Below, piece after piece: positions 32,248-44,640 of a DNA stretch of 64,000 nt. The notes beneath the pieces are model-generated. The model was not told the DNA's origin. It did no database searches and saw only the letters and a list, made by a program, of their open reading frames with translations. The stretch spans positions 19,184,001 through 19,248,000 of the forward strand of contig JAVTVX010000035.1 of NCBI GenBank assembly GCA_033439265.1, given 5' to 3'. Position 1 is the stretch's first letter, and every line of letters begins with the position of its first letter. This DNA comes from Dillenia suffruticosa (Eukaryota > Streptophyta > Magnoliopsida > Dilleniales > Dilleniaceae). The position numbers and the translations under genes are program-made.

Positions 32248-35200
32248 TTTGCGGGACTACTTTACACGAAGGATGACCACCCGTAGTGGGTTGTTCAACC
32301 ACATGTAAACCAATAGTGTATTTCATGGATTTTTTAAGAAAATAGGTTTGAATTTTAGTATTATTTTTAATTTATTTAATTGTTACATGGGAGAGAGTTG
32401 GTACCATTACGTAACGCTAATCTCTATGCTCTCTTCATGACCGATTGTATTCACAGAATATAACAGTATCCTCTCAAGGGAAATAAAAAGGAAGAAAGAA
32501 AGAAAGTTAATTATGTTTCCAAAGGAACAATCTAGTGATATAAATTTAATCCCAGATTTAAATCCTTATATAACAAAAAAAGAAAAGAAAAAGTCAATTA
32601 TAGCATTCTTCCTTCTCACGGGAAAAGAGTAATTAAATTTGGAAAAAAAAAATCCTTGTTTCTTTTTCAATGACAATGGTTTTTATTATTTTACATGGAC
32701 TTTGAAGAAACTTAACTTTATTTAACTTGACTAACAGATTTTTATTTTATTTTATTTTAAATATAATATTTTTTTAATTAAATTAATTTTTATAAGATAT
32801 ATAAAATTTTACAAGTAGAAATTAGGTTTAAAATTTTTATTATATTAACAAATTTTTACATTTTTTTATTTTCAAAAAAATATCAATCGGGTCTACCTTT
32901 AATTTTTCAAACGGGGCCAATAGTGGTGTAACTATCCGTTTTGAACAGTTGCGTGTTTGATATGCATAGGGACACATCCACTTTCACTCGATGACAATGG
33001 TTATTCTCATCTTTCTTGCGAAGATTGGATGAGAAGGGAGGCCACTATTAAGCTATGTCGTTGTCCACAAAGTTTAAAGAGTTCCACATGTGCTATAAAG
33101 CATGATTTTTTTTGAACTTACGTCCTTTAATTATGGTCAGAAATTTAATCTTTATAAAAATGAAAAAATCAATGTCGGGAGACCTACCTCTTTATTGGAT
33201 CCTGTAAACGGTCGACCCACATTAATCGGGACGAAACTTCATATATTGGGTTGGTGATATAGTCATGGTACAAAAAAAAAAGCATGATTTTTCTCCTTGG
33301 GGTATTAAAAAGAATATGCTTCCGCCGATAATTAGTCGACCAGTAAAATAGAGTATTATATCTTTTAATCAAATATCGAATTTAAAATTTAAAAATAAAA
33401 AAAAAATACACTCGAAGATTTACTCCCTAAAAAAAGTCTTGCAAACATTTGAACTAAATTAATTGGTGTATGACCGCAGATTCCCGTGTTAGGTATAAAA
33501 AAAGAGGGAATATATTTCTTTAACATCTAATTGTATCAAAATTACATAAGAAATGATGGTTATACCGATATACAAAAACTTTTCGATATTAATATTTTTT
33601 GTTTTCATAACATTTCAATATACTAATTTAATTAATATTTATATTTATATATTTATATATTTTTTATATTTAATAAATTATTTACTTATTTAATTATAAT
33701 TATAATTTTTATATTATTTATTTTATAATTAATAATTACATTACATATTTATTTATTTTAGATTGTTATTATTATAAAATAATTTATTCTATTATTTTTA
33801 TTAAATAAATAATATTTAAATAAAAAAATTTTATATTTTTTTATATTTACATGTTTTTCATATTTTCGTTTCATATATTCTTATAAAATAATATTTTTTT
33901 GTATTATTTTATATTTATTTTCATTTTCTTGTTCCTGAAACCTAAATTTAAGTCTTTGAATCAAGATGTCACCATAGAATTCTAATGGTTCAACGATGTT
34001 GGAATTTTAATACAAAAATACACGCAAACGGAAGTATGATAAAATTTTTTAGAATAATAAAAAAAACAAAATATAGGGTGTAGCTCAGTGAATAAAATAC
34101 CAAATATCAGGAATCACGATGTGTTTTTTCATAGATCTCGCAATTAATATAATAATCACGTTATAAATTATCACCACAATATCACGACATCGCAACACTC
34201 AAATCTGGTGATGAAAGTGATATAAAAATTTTTTACTCAAAATTTTCTTTAACCCTCTATAAATCTCTCTCTAGAGATTTTTGTCCCTCAATCAAAATGT
34301 GCACTCAATGTGTTTTTTCATATACTGTACAAATTGTTTTGCATTTCTACCACATCTTCGCGTGGGTTTAGAATCTTTAGAAAAACGAGGAGAGAGTCGT
34401 GAGAGAATGGAATAATGGGGTTTTCCACCTGTTATCCTCTAAGTAAAAAGTTTAAATTTTTATTTTGTGGTTAAATGTCCCACGGGGGCACACTATCAAC
34501 CAATAAACAAACAATATCTTGTAAATTGAATATATTCTCTCAAACTTTATTTGTTAGAAAGGAATGTAAGGAGATAATGGGTTGTCAATTTAAGTTGAAA
34601 GCACATTCTTCACAAATAACACAAACAATGAGGATGAGGGTCTATAGGAGCATCAGGGAAAGTGATTTTATATATTTTTTTATTTGATCGATCAGTATTT
34701 AAAATTATATTTTAATGAAAAAATTTTTTTAATATAATTTTTTTTATTATTAAAATTTAAAACTGAGTTTTGATTAAGAAATTTAGTATTTTTTTTACTA
34801 AACCAATGATTATATTCATTTTCTGTCGTGCTATCGCGGCATTGAGCGGAGAAGGTGGTCCATTTTCTTAAAGAAAAATGATTCTTTCCTGATATTGTTT
34901 CCAGAACTGAGAATTTGACAAACTAAAAAAGACTGATGTATGTGAGATTCTTGCATAGGATCTTAGTTGTGCACTCAAAGGATATTCCATGTGCAAACAT
35001 TTGTTCTTCTGCCATTCAACTCACAAGTCCAAACCAATCACATCCCAGAGGCAATAAAATTCGAGCATCGCTCATTTAGATTTTACATAAAAAGGGGTTT
35101 TTTCTTTAACAAATTTGGGAAAATTTTCTATAAGATTTATTTTATTACGTTTCAATTATTAGGTTTATAAATATATATCTTTTTTTTTTTAATTATAAAT

Positions 35201-35536
35201 AAGTTTGGACCGAGTTGAAACAATAGATAGATAATTCAACAACCCATTTGGTGGAACCATCTATCATCCTCATCCCCACGAGTGAATCACAAATTTGGAA
35301 GATAGGGGGGAGGGGGGGGGGGAATAATCAAGCAAATAAGAGGGAGTGGACCAAAAGGATGAGCACAATTGTCTTATTCACGGAATTGTAAATATACACG
35401 GCACCGTTTTAAAAGATTTTGAATTCTACCCTCAACTATATATATGTATATCTTTTAGACACAATTCAAACGGTAAAATCTTTTCATTTCTATCCTTCTT
35501 TTTTAATTTAATCCCTTTCGATTGCATCTTTTTATA

Positions 35537-35571
<35 letters not shown>

Positions 35572-36060
35572 ATTATTTTTATATATCACTCTTATATTAA
35601 ATCTGAATAAATTTGATTAAAGTCGAATTATATTTTTAAGAGATAAATTTTTCTTTACATTTATTTTATTCGTAGACAAGAATTAAAATTAAGAATTTAT
35701 TTAAGAAATTTAATATTTACTCACTAAACTAAATATGCATTTGTTTTTTTTTTTGAGATTCTCATGAGTGTGATAAAGTGAAATTGCTTTTCACTTTTAA
35801 ACATATTTAGTAGAATTGAGTAATTATGGTAAGAAAGGGGTTTGCGTACGTAAATAGGTCATAATTGGGATTGGATTTTAGAGTTTCGATAAAATTTTTA
35901 TATATTTAATATTTGAAAAATGATCACCATTTTAAGATTTCATTTGTATTGACATCTTTATTGGGCGTTTCTGCTATGGAGATTGTATTAATATTTTTAT
36001 CACCCCTTTGTATTTGTATTTTTTTTTAAGTATGAAAAGGAAATATTAAAAATATGAGTC
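32248..36060. other. AT-rich intergenic DNA upstream of CEPR2-like gene
   Basis: No gene recognised. Extremely AT-rich at about 33590-33930. Other items are a G-run at 35305-35322, an (AT)n run at about 35541-35568 and a short A-tailed repeat at about 33175-33291. Confidence 0.6.
33175..33291 (+). repeat. Short A-tailed repeat, copy 1
   Basis: Ends ATTAATCGGGACGAAACTTC...GGTACAAAAAAAAAA. Its 3' half resembles the sequence just upstream of TOM7 (about 41145-41271) in order and tail. Possibly the tail end of a SINE-like retroposon; no pol III boxes recognised. Confidence 0.4.
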
Positions 36061-36065
36061 ATCTT

Positions 36066-36073
36066 TATAAATA
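36066..36073 (+). promoter_or_regulatory. Candidate TATA box of the CEPR2-like gene
   Basis: TATAAATA about 260 bp upstream of the ATG, followed by a CT-rich leader with (CT)n at about 36212-36240, a usual plant arrangement. Confidence 0.55.
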
Positions 36074-36205
36074 GAAATGGGGGGAAGAGGGATTTGCACG
36101 AGTGTATCTCTTGTAAGAGTGGCTTTAGTGGGAGAGGTGAGTTTCTTTGTCCCACCCTTCCCATCTTCCACTCCCTCTCTCTCCTCTCCCCGTTCTTCCA
36201 TAAAA

Positions 36206-36280
36206 ATGGAAGTTCTCTCTCTCTCTCTATCTCTCTCTCATCTCAGCTCGTTAGTGTTAATATGCTCATTCGGTGACTAA
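36206..36280 (+). other. Possible upstream ORF in the CEPR2-like leader
   Basis: ATG at 36206 opens a 24-codon frame starting MEVLSLSLSLSHLSS and stopping at 36278-36280, 52 bp before the main ATG. If transcription starts near 36095 it would be in the 5' leader. Its composition is driven by the (CT)n run, so a peptide role is doubtful. Confidence 0.35.
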
Positions 36281-36332
36281 GTGCTGAGTGAGTGAACCCC
36301 TCTCTGTTTTTCTTTCTAAATTTGAACAAAAA

Positions 36333-39300
36333 ATGGGAACTCTACTCCCGCTCTTTTTCTTTTTCCAACTTTTGTTCTTATTCCCTCCATGGACGTCATC
36401 AGCGGAAAAAGGAAACGAAATCGCGGCAATCCTCCAATTCAAATCCCAACTCACAGACCCATCCGATTCACTCAAATCCTGGATTCCAAATGCCTCTTCC
36501 CCTTGCCAATTCCAGGGCATTACCTGCGACCCAAACACCGGAACAGTAACTGAAATCTCCCTCGACCGCATGTCCCTCTCGGGCCAAATCTCACCTTCTC
36601 TCTCTTCCCTCCAAAATCTCACCTCCCTCTCCCTCCCCTCCAATTCCCTTTTCGGAAATCTCCCTCCTCAGCTTTCCAACTGTGCAAATCTCAGGATTTT
36701 GAATCTCACCGGTAACCATTTAAACGGTTCTATACCTGATTTCTCGGCTTTGAAGAATTTGCAGACCCTGGATTTGTCGGAGAATTATTTTTCCGGTGCA
36801 TTTCCTGCTTGGGTCGGGAATTTGAGTAATTTGTCGATGTTAGGTTTGGGATGTAACGATTACGAAGAAAGTGAAATTCCTGAAAATATTGGGAATTTGA
36901 AGAAGTTGAATTGGCTTGGCTTGGCTAAATGCAATTTAAAAGGTCAGATTCCGGAATCGGTGTTTGAATTGGAATTTCTCCAATCGCTGAATATTGCTGC
37001 TAACCAGATTTCTGGGGATTTCCCCAGATCTATTTTTAAGTTGAAGAATTTGTACAAGATTGAACTCTTTAACAACCAAATCACCGGTGAAATCCCAGCT
37101 GAGCTGTCAAATCTCAATCTCTTACAAGAATTTGATATTTCCAATAATCTGATGAATGGTGAACTGCCCAAGGAAATTGGCAACTTGAAGAACTTAACAG
37201 TGTTTCAACTCTACTTAAACAACTTTTCAGGTGAATTCCCATCTGGGTTTGGTGATATGAAGCATTTGAAAGGCTTTTCAATATACGGCAACAACTTTTC
37301 TGGTGAATTTCCGGCCGAGTTGGGTCGGTATTCGCCGCTTGAAATCATTGACATATCAAATAATCAGTTCACTGGGAATTTTCCAAAGTACTTGTGCCAG
37401 AGTAGGATTTTGAGGCAGTTGCTAGCTTTGGGAAATAAATTTTCCGGTGAGTTGCCGGATTCCTATACCGGTTGTAAGACTCTTGAGAGGTTTAGAATCA
37501 GCAGTAATAGCCTTTCTGGGAAAATCCCAGATGGGGTTTGGGCTCTGCCTAAAGCCAACATTATTGATCTTGGAGAAAATAACTTCAGTGGAAGGATATC
37601 TTCTGAGATAAGGCAATCTTCTAGTTTGACTCAGCTGCTTTTGTCAAATAACGGGTTTTCAGGTGATCTCCCGTCGGAAATTGTAGAGCTTGCAGTGTTG
37701 GAGAGGCTCATTCTCAGTAATAATCACTTCTCTGGTGAGATCCCTTCGCAAATCGGTAGTTTGAAGCAGTTATCTTCATTGCATTTGGAAAATAATTCTT
37801 TTACCGGAAGTATACCTTTGGAGTTGAGTCAGTGTTCTGGGTTGGTGGACTTGAATCTAGCTTGGAATTCTTTGAGTGGTGAAATTCCAAACAGTATAGT
37901 GTTGATTAGCTCATTGAACTCTCTTAACTTTTCGAGGAATAAACTTACAGGTAGAATTCCAAAAGGTTTGGATAAATTAGAGCTCAGTTTGATTGACTTG
38001 TCTGATAATTTGTTATATGGAGATGTTCCATATGATCTTTTGGTGATGGGAGGGGACAAGGCATTTACAGGGAATAAAGGACTGTGTGTTGATCAAGATA
38101 TTACAACTCAGGTCCACTCAGAAATGAATGCTTGTGATGGAACGCATAGTCACAATTGGGCGATTAAAAATAAATTGCTCCTGTTATGCATTTTGTTATC
38201 TTCATTGGTCATCTTCTTGACGGGCTTGCTACTTGTCAGCTACAGGAGCTTCAAGCATGGTGATCTATATGGGGAAAATCATCCTAAAGCTCACTGTGAA
38301 ATAGATCCAAAATGGATACTTAAGTCTTTCCATCCTTTGGAACTTGATGCCGATGAGATATGCAATTTGGAAGAGGACAATTTGATTGAACATGGAAGTA
38401 CAGGAAAGGTTTATCGGTTGGATTTGGAGAAGAAAGATATTGGTACTGTGGCTGTCAAACAGATATGGAAGGGAAACAGAGTGAAGCTTTTGGCAGCTGA
38501 GATGGAGATATTGGGGAAGATCAGGCACAAACATATTTTGAAGTTATATGCATGCTTAGAGAAGGAAGGATCGGACTTTTTGGTGCTTGAATACATGGTT
38601 AATGGTAACCTTTTCGAAGTACTTCATAGAAATATAGAAGGTGGGAAGTCAGAACTAGATTGGTATCAGCGTTATAGGATTGCTCTAGGAGCTGCAAAGG
38701 GAATTGCTTATTTACACCATGATTGTTTACCACCTATCATACACCGGGACATAAAATCAACCAATATTTTACTGGATGAAGATTATGAGCCAAAGATTGC
38801 TGATTTTGGGTTCTCAAAGATTGCTTATGATACTCCTAATTCCAAAGGCGTTGAATGTAGCTGTTTTGCTGGCACTCATGGTTATATAGCCCCAGGTAAG
38901 TTTTAGAACTGACTTCTTCTTGACTTTTTTTTTCTTTTCAAAATTTAGTGATTACTTGAGATGCTGAGAAAGCAATTGTACTTCTTGGTTGTCTTGAGAA
39001 AATTGCCTGAGGGGTGCTTTACTTTTTATCATTCATAATACACTGTATTCTGCGCAAATATCTGTTTGTCATTGGGTTTGCTGTATTCTATGGTCTCAGA
39101 GGTATTGAGAACTCCCATTTTAATTACACCAATAATAGAGTAAATTCAAAAATCATGTGTCATCATGGAAAGAACGTTTTGGTTATTACATGGTAGGTAC
39201 ATTCTTGTTATCCAACTTTTTATATGCATTATATGATTTAGACTGGAGAGAAATGCTCGAGTTGTATGGTGTCTTATGGTGGCAGTTCTATGGTGCATCT

Positions 39301-40157
39301 GACTAAAGAGGCAGGTTCTTGGATATTTAAGAGTCAGAATTCTTGGAGCGTTGTCTTTCTTTATCTTTTGTGCGGTACAATTGTTCTCTTATCATCTCTT
39401 TGCATGGGGTCTTACATTTTTGAGAGATTAGCAGGCTGCTGTTGTTTGTTTTGGTTATTTTTTTCTTGGGAGAATGATTTATCACGTTGAAGTACATTCT
39501 CATCTCTTACAGAATCTTTTCTTTTATTATTATTTAAAAAAATAAAGAATAAGAAAATTTAGGTTAGAAACACACCCTTATTGGAAAACATGTGGTTTAA
39601 AATAGATTTTACTTTGATTTGTGGTGTCCAACGACATGGAAAGATCTGCTGCTTCTGATTATTTGGACAGGCCAGGATCTCATGAACTAGCTAGTATTTA
39701 TATGTAAACGTGTTGACCAGTATATGTACAAAGTTAGAGGTACATATGTTAGTATGGGATAGCAACAAAGATGTGTATATACATTGGGCTTTGGTTTTAG
39801 AATGCACTAATTTTTCTTCATTCTCTTTGTGCAGAACTGGCTTATTCACGTAAAGTGACTGAGAAAAGTGATGTATATAGCTTTGGGGTGGTGCTACTAG
39901 AGTTGGTTACCGGCAGAAAACCTGTAGAAGAGGAATTTGGGGAAGGCAAAGACTTAGTTTACTGGGTTTCAACCCATCTGAATGACTGGGACGATGTTCT
40001 CAGAGTGCTTGACCGGAGGTTGTTGACTGATCCAATTCAGAATGACATGATAAAGGTCTTAAAGATTGCCACTCTTTGCACCTTCAAGCTTCCAAAGCTG
40101 CGGCCAACCATGAAAGATGTAGTCAAGATGCTTATTGAAGCTGACCCTTGCAATTAG
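36333..40157 (+). CDS. CEPR2: LRR receptor-like kinase, CEPR2-type (exons 36333-38895 and 39835-40157)
   Basis: Encodes a 961-residue class XI LRR receptor kinase, the length expected for CEPR2 (receptor for C-terminally encoded peptides, plasma membrane; nitrogen and lateral-root signalling in Arabidopsis). Signal peptide about 1-24 (LLPLFFFFQLLFLFPPW); LRR N-terminal cap about 28-66; roughly 20 LRRs to about 590; transmembrane helix about 613-635 (LLLLCILLSSLVIFLTGLLL); kinase from about 676. Catalytic Lys709 (VAVKQ), HRD 804-806 and DFG 824-826 are present. The glycine-rich loop reads IEHGSTGKVY, with Glu686 where the family has the first Gly. Exon 1 ends CCCAG|GTAAG inside the APE codon; exon 2 starts at 39835 after GTGCAG and restores APELAYS. 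The exons sum to 2886 nt, divisible by three. ATG 36333 is chosen because it starts the signal peptide; upstream in-frame codons begin at a GTG. Confidence 0.92.
38896..39834 (+). other. CEPR2-like intron (939 bp)
   Basis: GTAAGT...TGTGCAG intron. Its position, just before the codons for E-L-A-Y-S in the activation segment, is the conserved intron site of this kinase class. Nothing else seen in it. Confidence 0.85.
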
Positions 40158-41144
40158 ATCCCAGAGAAGAAAAACAATGGTGACAAGATTCTTCTTTGAT
40201 AGTGCAGGACGTTTTTGTATGGTCAGAATTCATGCCATGTCACTTATTTATCCATCTACAAGACTAGAACTTAGTGTATTCTATATATCTCACAAAGTAT
40301 GTTGCTTTTATCACCTGTTAAATAGTTTCAATATGAATAGAATCTAAGAGCTATGTCCAGTGTGTAAAGAAATATGTATGCATTTTGAAGTAAATACTTC
40401 AGCTTAGTCCTCCCTATCTTGTGTCTTTTTTAAATGCCTAGAAGGTAGGTGAAGGATTTGTGGCTTTCGATTCAGATTTGGATTATCTCCTATCTGGGAT
40501 GGTTAAGACATGGGGAGCAGATTAATTCAGTAAGAATAGGCTTAGCCCTTGTGAATATTGTGCAGTATTTATATTTACAGTAAGAAATTCTCAAGCCTAG
40601 GATGTACCAAAGTCCATTTGCTAGAACCTCGGCTTGAAAATTGAATCTTTCTTGGTGAACAACGCCCTTTAAAGGATGATCCGATCTGGGGATTTGGGGT
40701 TGAGGTGATTGTACTTGGTTGAAGGCAAGTGCATAGCAAACAATAGTATCGTTAAATGGCTAGCACAATACACACATTTTTTGATCAATTCTTTTAACTC
40801 GATAAAAGGACTCTTTCTTATTCGAATTTTTAAACTCATATTTTTTCCTTTTCTAATTTTCGTTTCTTTCACCATTTCTATATTTAATTTCTTTTTTTAA
40901 TGATTATTTTTGGATATTTTTCTCCTCGCCGCTGAAAAAGCTTTTTTTTTTTTTTTCAGGATTTTGAATGTAACTTTTTTTAGCTTACGCGCTTTTGGGG
41001 TGGTATGGTAACCCAAAAATAAAATGGGCCGGAACGGGGGATAAGCAGAAATAGCCGATACAAAACCGAACGGGGGTTGTCTCACAGTGATCACGGTATC
41101 TTTTTAGTACTGGGATGAATATTTTTATCGCTCGACAAAATTAA
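40158..41144. other. CEPR2 3' region and spacer
   Basis: 3' untranslated region and intergenic DNA. No further gene found. Confidence 0.6.
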
Positions 41145-41271
41145 AAGTTTGATTTTTTCTGAATAAAAAAATTAATATAGAGAGATTCGCTCCCATAAAA
41201 TAAATTATATAATAATCAATCCAAATTAATCGAAACTTCAAACATCGGACGCTGTGACCGATACAAAAAAA
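41145..41271 (+). repeat. Short A-tailed repeat, copy 2, just upstream of TOM7
   Basis: AATTAATCGAAACTTCAAACATCGG...GATACAAAAAAAAA, ending 50 bp before the TOM7 start codon. Similar layout to 33175-33291. Confidence 0.4.
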
Positions 41272-41320
41272 AATAGTGGTCACGGTCAGGTCAGTGTTGC
41301 GAGAGAGAGAATTAATTTCA

Positions 41321-41560
41321 ATGGCGTCAGAGGGGGTTTCTCTGAAGGTGAAAGGGAAGAGCTCTGCCTCTAAGAACAAGGGATCATTATCATCATCATC
41401 CGATAAAAAGTCAATGTGCAAGGCATTGAAGGATTGGAGTAACTGGGGTCTGAAGAAGGCCAAAGTCATCGCTCACTACGGTTTCATCCCTCTTGTCATC
41501 GTTATCGGCATAAATTCCGAACCCAAACCTTCTCTTTCTCAGCTTCTCAGTCCCGTTTAA
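41321..41560 (+). CDS. TOM7: Mitochondrial import receptor subunit TOM7
   Basis: Single-exon gene of 79 codons plus TAA. TOM7 is a small tail-anchored subunit that modulates assembly and stability of the TOM complex in the outer mitochondrial membrane, through which nearly all nuclear-encoded mitochondrial proteins pass. The N-terminal half is Ser/Lys-rich (residues 9-30), as in plant TOM7-1. The conserved core begins [20 protein letters not shown] (about 35-54), runs into the membrane segment [10 protein letters not shown] (about 55-64) and closes with [15 protein letters not shown], an almost invariant plant C-terminus. Start ATG 41321 is chosen over upstream in-frame codons because it gives the family length; its context CAATGGCG is good. 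It lies 1.16 kb downstream of the CEPR2-like gene on the same strand, without functional connection. Confidence 0.95.
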   Translation: MASEGVSLKVKGKSSASKNKGSLSSSSDKKSMCKALKDWSNWGLKKAKVIAHYGFIPLVIVIGINSEPKPSLSQLLSPV

Positions 41561-44412
41561 TTAGGGTTTGTTTCCTGATCTCCTCCCTGCCTTCCTATTT
41601 GTCGAATCTTCCTTACTGCTACTCTTATGTTATGGATAATGGATCCAAGTACAATTTTATAGTGATGGGAACAATCATCGATTTTCCTGCTTTTTCTTTG
41701 ATGGTTCTTTCCCTGATTCGTTAAATCATCATTTTTGCATCTGGGTTTGTGTGTGTGTAGGGGTGTGTGTGTGTGTGTGTGCTTTTACTTCAGTTTTTCT
41801 TGTAGTGTTCATGTGTTCTATACTTGTTGTACTAGGGTTGGAATTGAATTTTTTTTTCCTTGAATATCAGCTTCTTATGTGCTGTTGATTTTATTTATGT
41901 TTGTTTTTCTAAGGAGGTTAAGAAAGAAGAAAGTCTCTCTACTGCTTCTTTCTAGCATGTAGTTGTGGTGTAGGCATGATTGACTACCTTTGCACTTAAA
42001 ATCCTTTGTTGGAATTTTTGAAGTCTCATATTATTAGACCTGGAGTTTGGTTTGTGGGGCTATTGTTCGATAGAAGGTTTCATTGGACAAATATACTATT
42101 TGTGCTCCTTGGGTATTTAGAGTGGTGTAGCTGCAGATGGACGAGAAGTATTTTTCATCCTCCTGTTGCGTTATGTCAAAAGGTTCCTTAATCGTCTATA
42201 CATTAAACATTGGCCATGAGTCTGTTGTATATTATGTCTGACATCTATTAGTTGTGAAAGTGGGGGATGTTTCTCTAAAATATGTTCCCGCCTACTGGCG
42301 ATTAGCAAGTCAACAGAAAACTTAAATGGGAGGAAAAACTCTAATGGAGCAGAGCATGAGAAAAGTACTTCTCTTGCAGAGGTTACCTGTATACTTTTCA
42401 AATAACCTTTAAGTATGTTGTATTTAGATCTCAATTTTGATGCTTGTCGCTGGTGAAATATCTTGGGTTTAATAACAGGTGAGCGTTTTCTGAGTTAATG
42501 ATGGCACACTTACAGTCATTTGGTATATTGATAGAAAAGGAAAGGTCTTGGTAGCTAGATTAAGTCCTAGCTTTTGGTTTCAGCTTCATCTTCTTCTTTG
42601 TTTATGATTTTTGCCCAACTTTGTAAGTCCTCTATTCTTGACTTGCTGCAAAGCCTTCCACCCCTTTAGTGTCTTTAAATTATTTAATTTATCTTTATAT
42701 AGAAACATGAATGATGAAATGAAACTTCCGGCATTGATTCAGACTTCCAATGGTGGCAATATGTTGGCTTGTTTTCATAACTCACAACTAGAGCTAGAAA
42801 TCGGAATATTGAATTGAAATTGGAGATACTAGGAAATTTAAGAGAGGAAATGATTGGAAATCACTCCATTTTTGCAGAGTCAACTTCTATGTGATGTGAA
42901 GCTCCTGTGTATAACCAGGTTCATATCATCATAAGATATTCCATTCCTAGATGTATTATGTTTCAAACTTGATACATTGACAATTAGGCATCATTATCTA
43001 CAAGGATGTCTAAAGAGGCAAGAGGATTTGTGTAGGACATCTGCTTTAGTAAATCTTGGTTTCTTTTCAAGAATTAGAAAATTGGAGCACCAGAAAAAGG
43101 TTCTTTTAGAGGCTCAGTATTTGTGTTGTACAGGCATCTTAAGTTTCCACACTGTTGCTTTTGTAAGCTTATACCCATGATAGAATGTACTCTCTCCTCT
43201 ACAAACTTTGCCTGAACATTTTTGGTTGGTCTATATAACTTGTTTTCTTGATATTGGATGCTTAGTCTTCATTTGGACAACATCTAGACGTAGAAAATAG
43301 TTTCTGAGCTTGGAACATTACATGAAGTCTAATTGAAGCTTTCACAATTTGTGTGGCTTACGTACAGATCAAATTATAAATTGCTTTACTGGAAGCATTA
43401 ACCCCTTAAAATTATTTTGGGATCAGATACAATTCATATTTAGTTGTTTTCTCCATCGGTTCCCAAAATTTTGCCAATTTCTCTTGTTTGTGGGTATGGG
43501 ACATGCCTCTGATTTCTCTTTAGCTTGCAGAGGCTAGTTATATAGCATAATCTTTGATTCCTTAATAGGGTTTTGAAATGTGTTTCCTCTGATATGAATG
43601 CTAAATAGAATATGATTTCTCTTGTTAATTGTAGCACATATTTCCTCTGTAAAGAGTCCTTATTATCAACTGCCCTTGAAGACTAATGGTATTTAAGGTT
43701 TCTCCTTGATGAAAAGATTTCAGGTTTGGGTGTCACTTTAGGACCAAATCATAATTTTTTTTCTTCCAAAAAAAGAAAAAAAAAAGGATGTGTGGTTTCC
43801 TCCTAGTTGTTTGCTCATACAAAGCTAGGCATTTGTTGGACTTCTTCTGGTGTGATTTGTTTTGATACCCTTAGTTAAAGGGGTTATTGGCTGCTCCATG
43901 GTACTCATGCTTTGCTCATTTCATGCTTAATGAAATCACTAAGGTTAAGCATTTGTGTGGTTCTCTCTTTTGATGAAGTTTGTAGTTGGGTTTTATGCTA
44001 ATTTTTATTTTGTTTGTTATTACTCTTAAATCTTTATTTACATTTACTTTAAACCTCTGCCAAAATTATAAAAATTTCTAACTTTTAATCTACTTTTCAA
44101 TATCCCCTAAACTTGAAAATTTATTTTAATGTATTTTGAGTTAAGGAGAGTCGAAGGGGAAATAAGTTTTCAATTTTAGGTCGAGGAGATTTTGGCAAAA
44201 TGTCAACTCTGCCCCTTTCTTTCATTAAAAAAGGGGAAACCAAGCTCTCTCCGACCTTTTCCCCCCCTGAAAGACGCCATTGAGAAGTTCGTCCCTTTCT
44301 CCTTCAAAAATTAGGGTTTGAACTTTTCAAATTTGATCAAAAATTGAAAAATCCAACAACACTGGTTTGGTTCAAACTAGGACAGCTTTCCTAACGGCAA
44401 CATAAAGACCTC
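41561..44412. other. TOM7 3' region and intergenic DNA
   Basis: No gene recognised. A (GT)n run lies at about 41748-41781. Open frames in this stretch lack family similarity and splice context. Confidence 0.55.
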
Positions 44413-44428
44413 TGGACTTCATCTCCAT
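44413..44428. repeat. SINE target-site duplication, left
   Basis: TGGACTTCATCTCCAT, identical to 44625-44640. Confidence 0.9.
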
Positions 44429-44624
44429 TTTTTTTTTTGGCCCCCTGCACTTAGTCCACTGCCAAGTATCCAGAGTTTTATTTCGATTAATTGTAGTCGA
44501 GTTGTTGTCGGGTCCCAATCGGAAGGAACCTCTCTCAATATCGTTTTTGTTACTATCAAGACTCGAATTCCGGTTCTTGGTGTGGGATGTTAGTGTCATT
44601 CCCATTAGACTAACGAAGTGTTGG
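44429..44624 (-). mobile_element. tRNA-derived SINE, ~196 bp, with 16-bp target duplication
   Basis: Reads on the minus strand. The A box TAGTCTAATGG and B box-like AATTCGAGTCT are spaced as in tRNA-derived SINEs, and the 3' end is an A-tail (T-run at 44428-44438 on the plus strand). A perfect direct repeat TGGACTTCATCTCCAT at 44413-44428 and 44625-44640 is the target duplication. It belongs to the plant tRNA-SINE group; I cannot name the family. The target duplication is intact, so it is fairly recent. Confidence 0.9.
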
Positions 44625-44640
44625 TGGACTTCATCTCCAT
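44625..44640. repeat. SINE target-site duplication, right
   Basis: TGGACTTCATCTCCAT, identical to 44413-44428. Confidence 0.9.

Noticed and set aside
34077-34145. tRNA or SINE candidate (GGTGTAGCTCAGTG)
   Set aside because: Resembles a pol III A box, but no B box, acceptor stem or tail follows.
36288-36332. Longer start for the CEPR2-like protein
   Set aside because: The extension begins at a GTG, lies in a CT-rich leader and would place 15 residues before the signal peptide.
41561-44370. Several 60-90-codon frames downstream of TOM7
   Set aside because: Low-complexity or unconserved, without start context or splice signals; length expected by chance in 2.8 kb.
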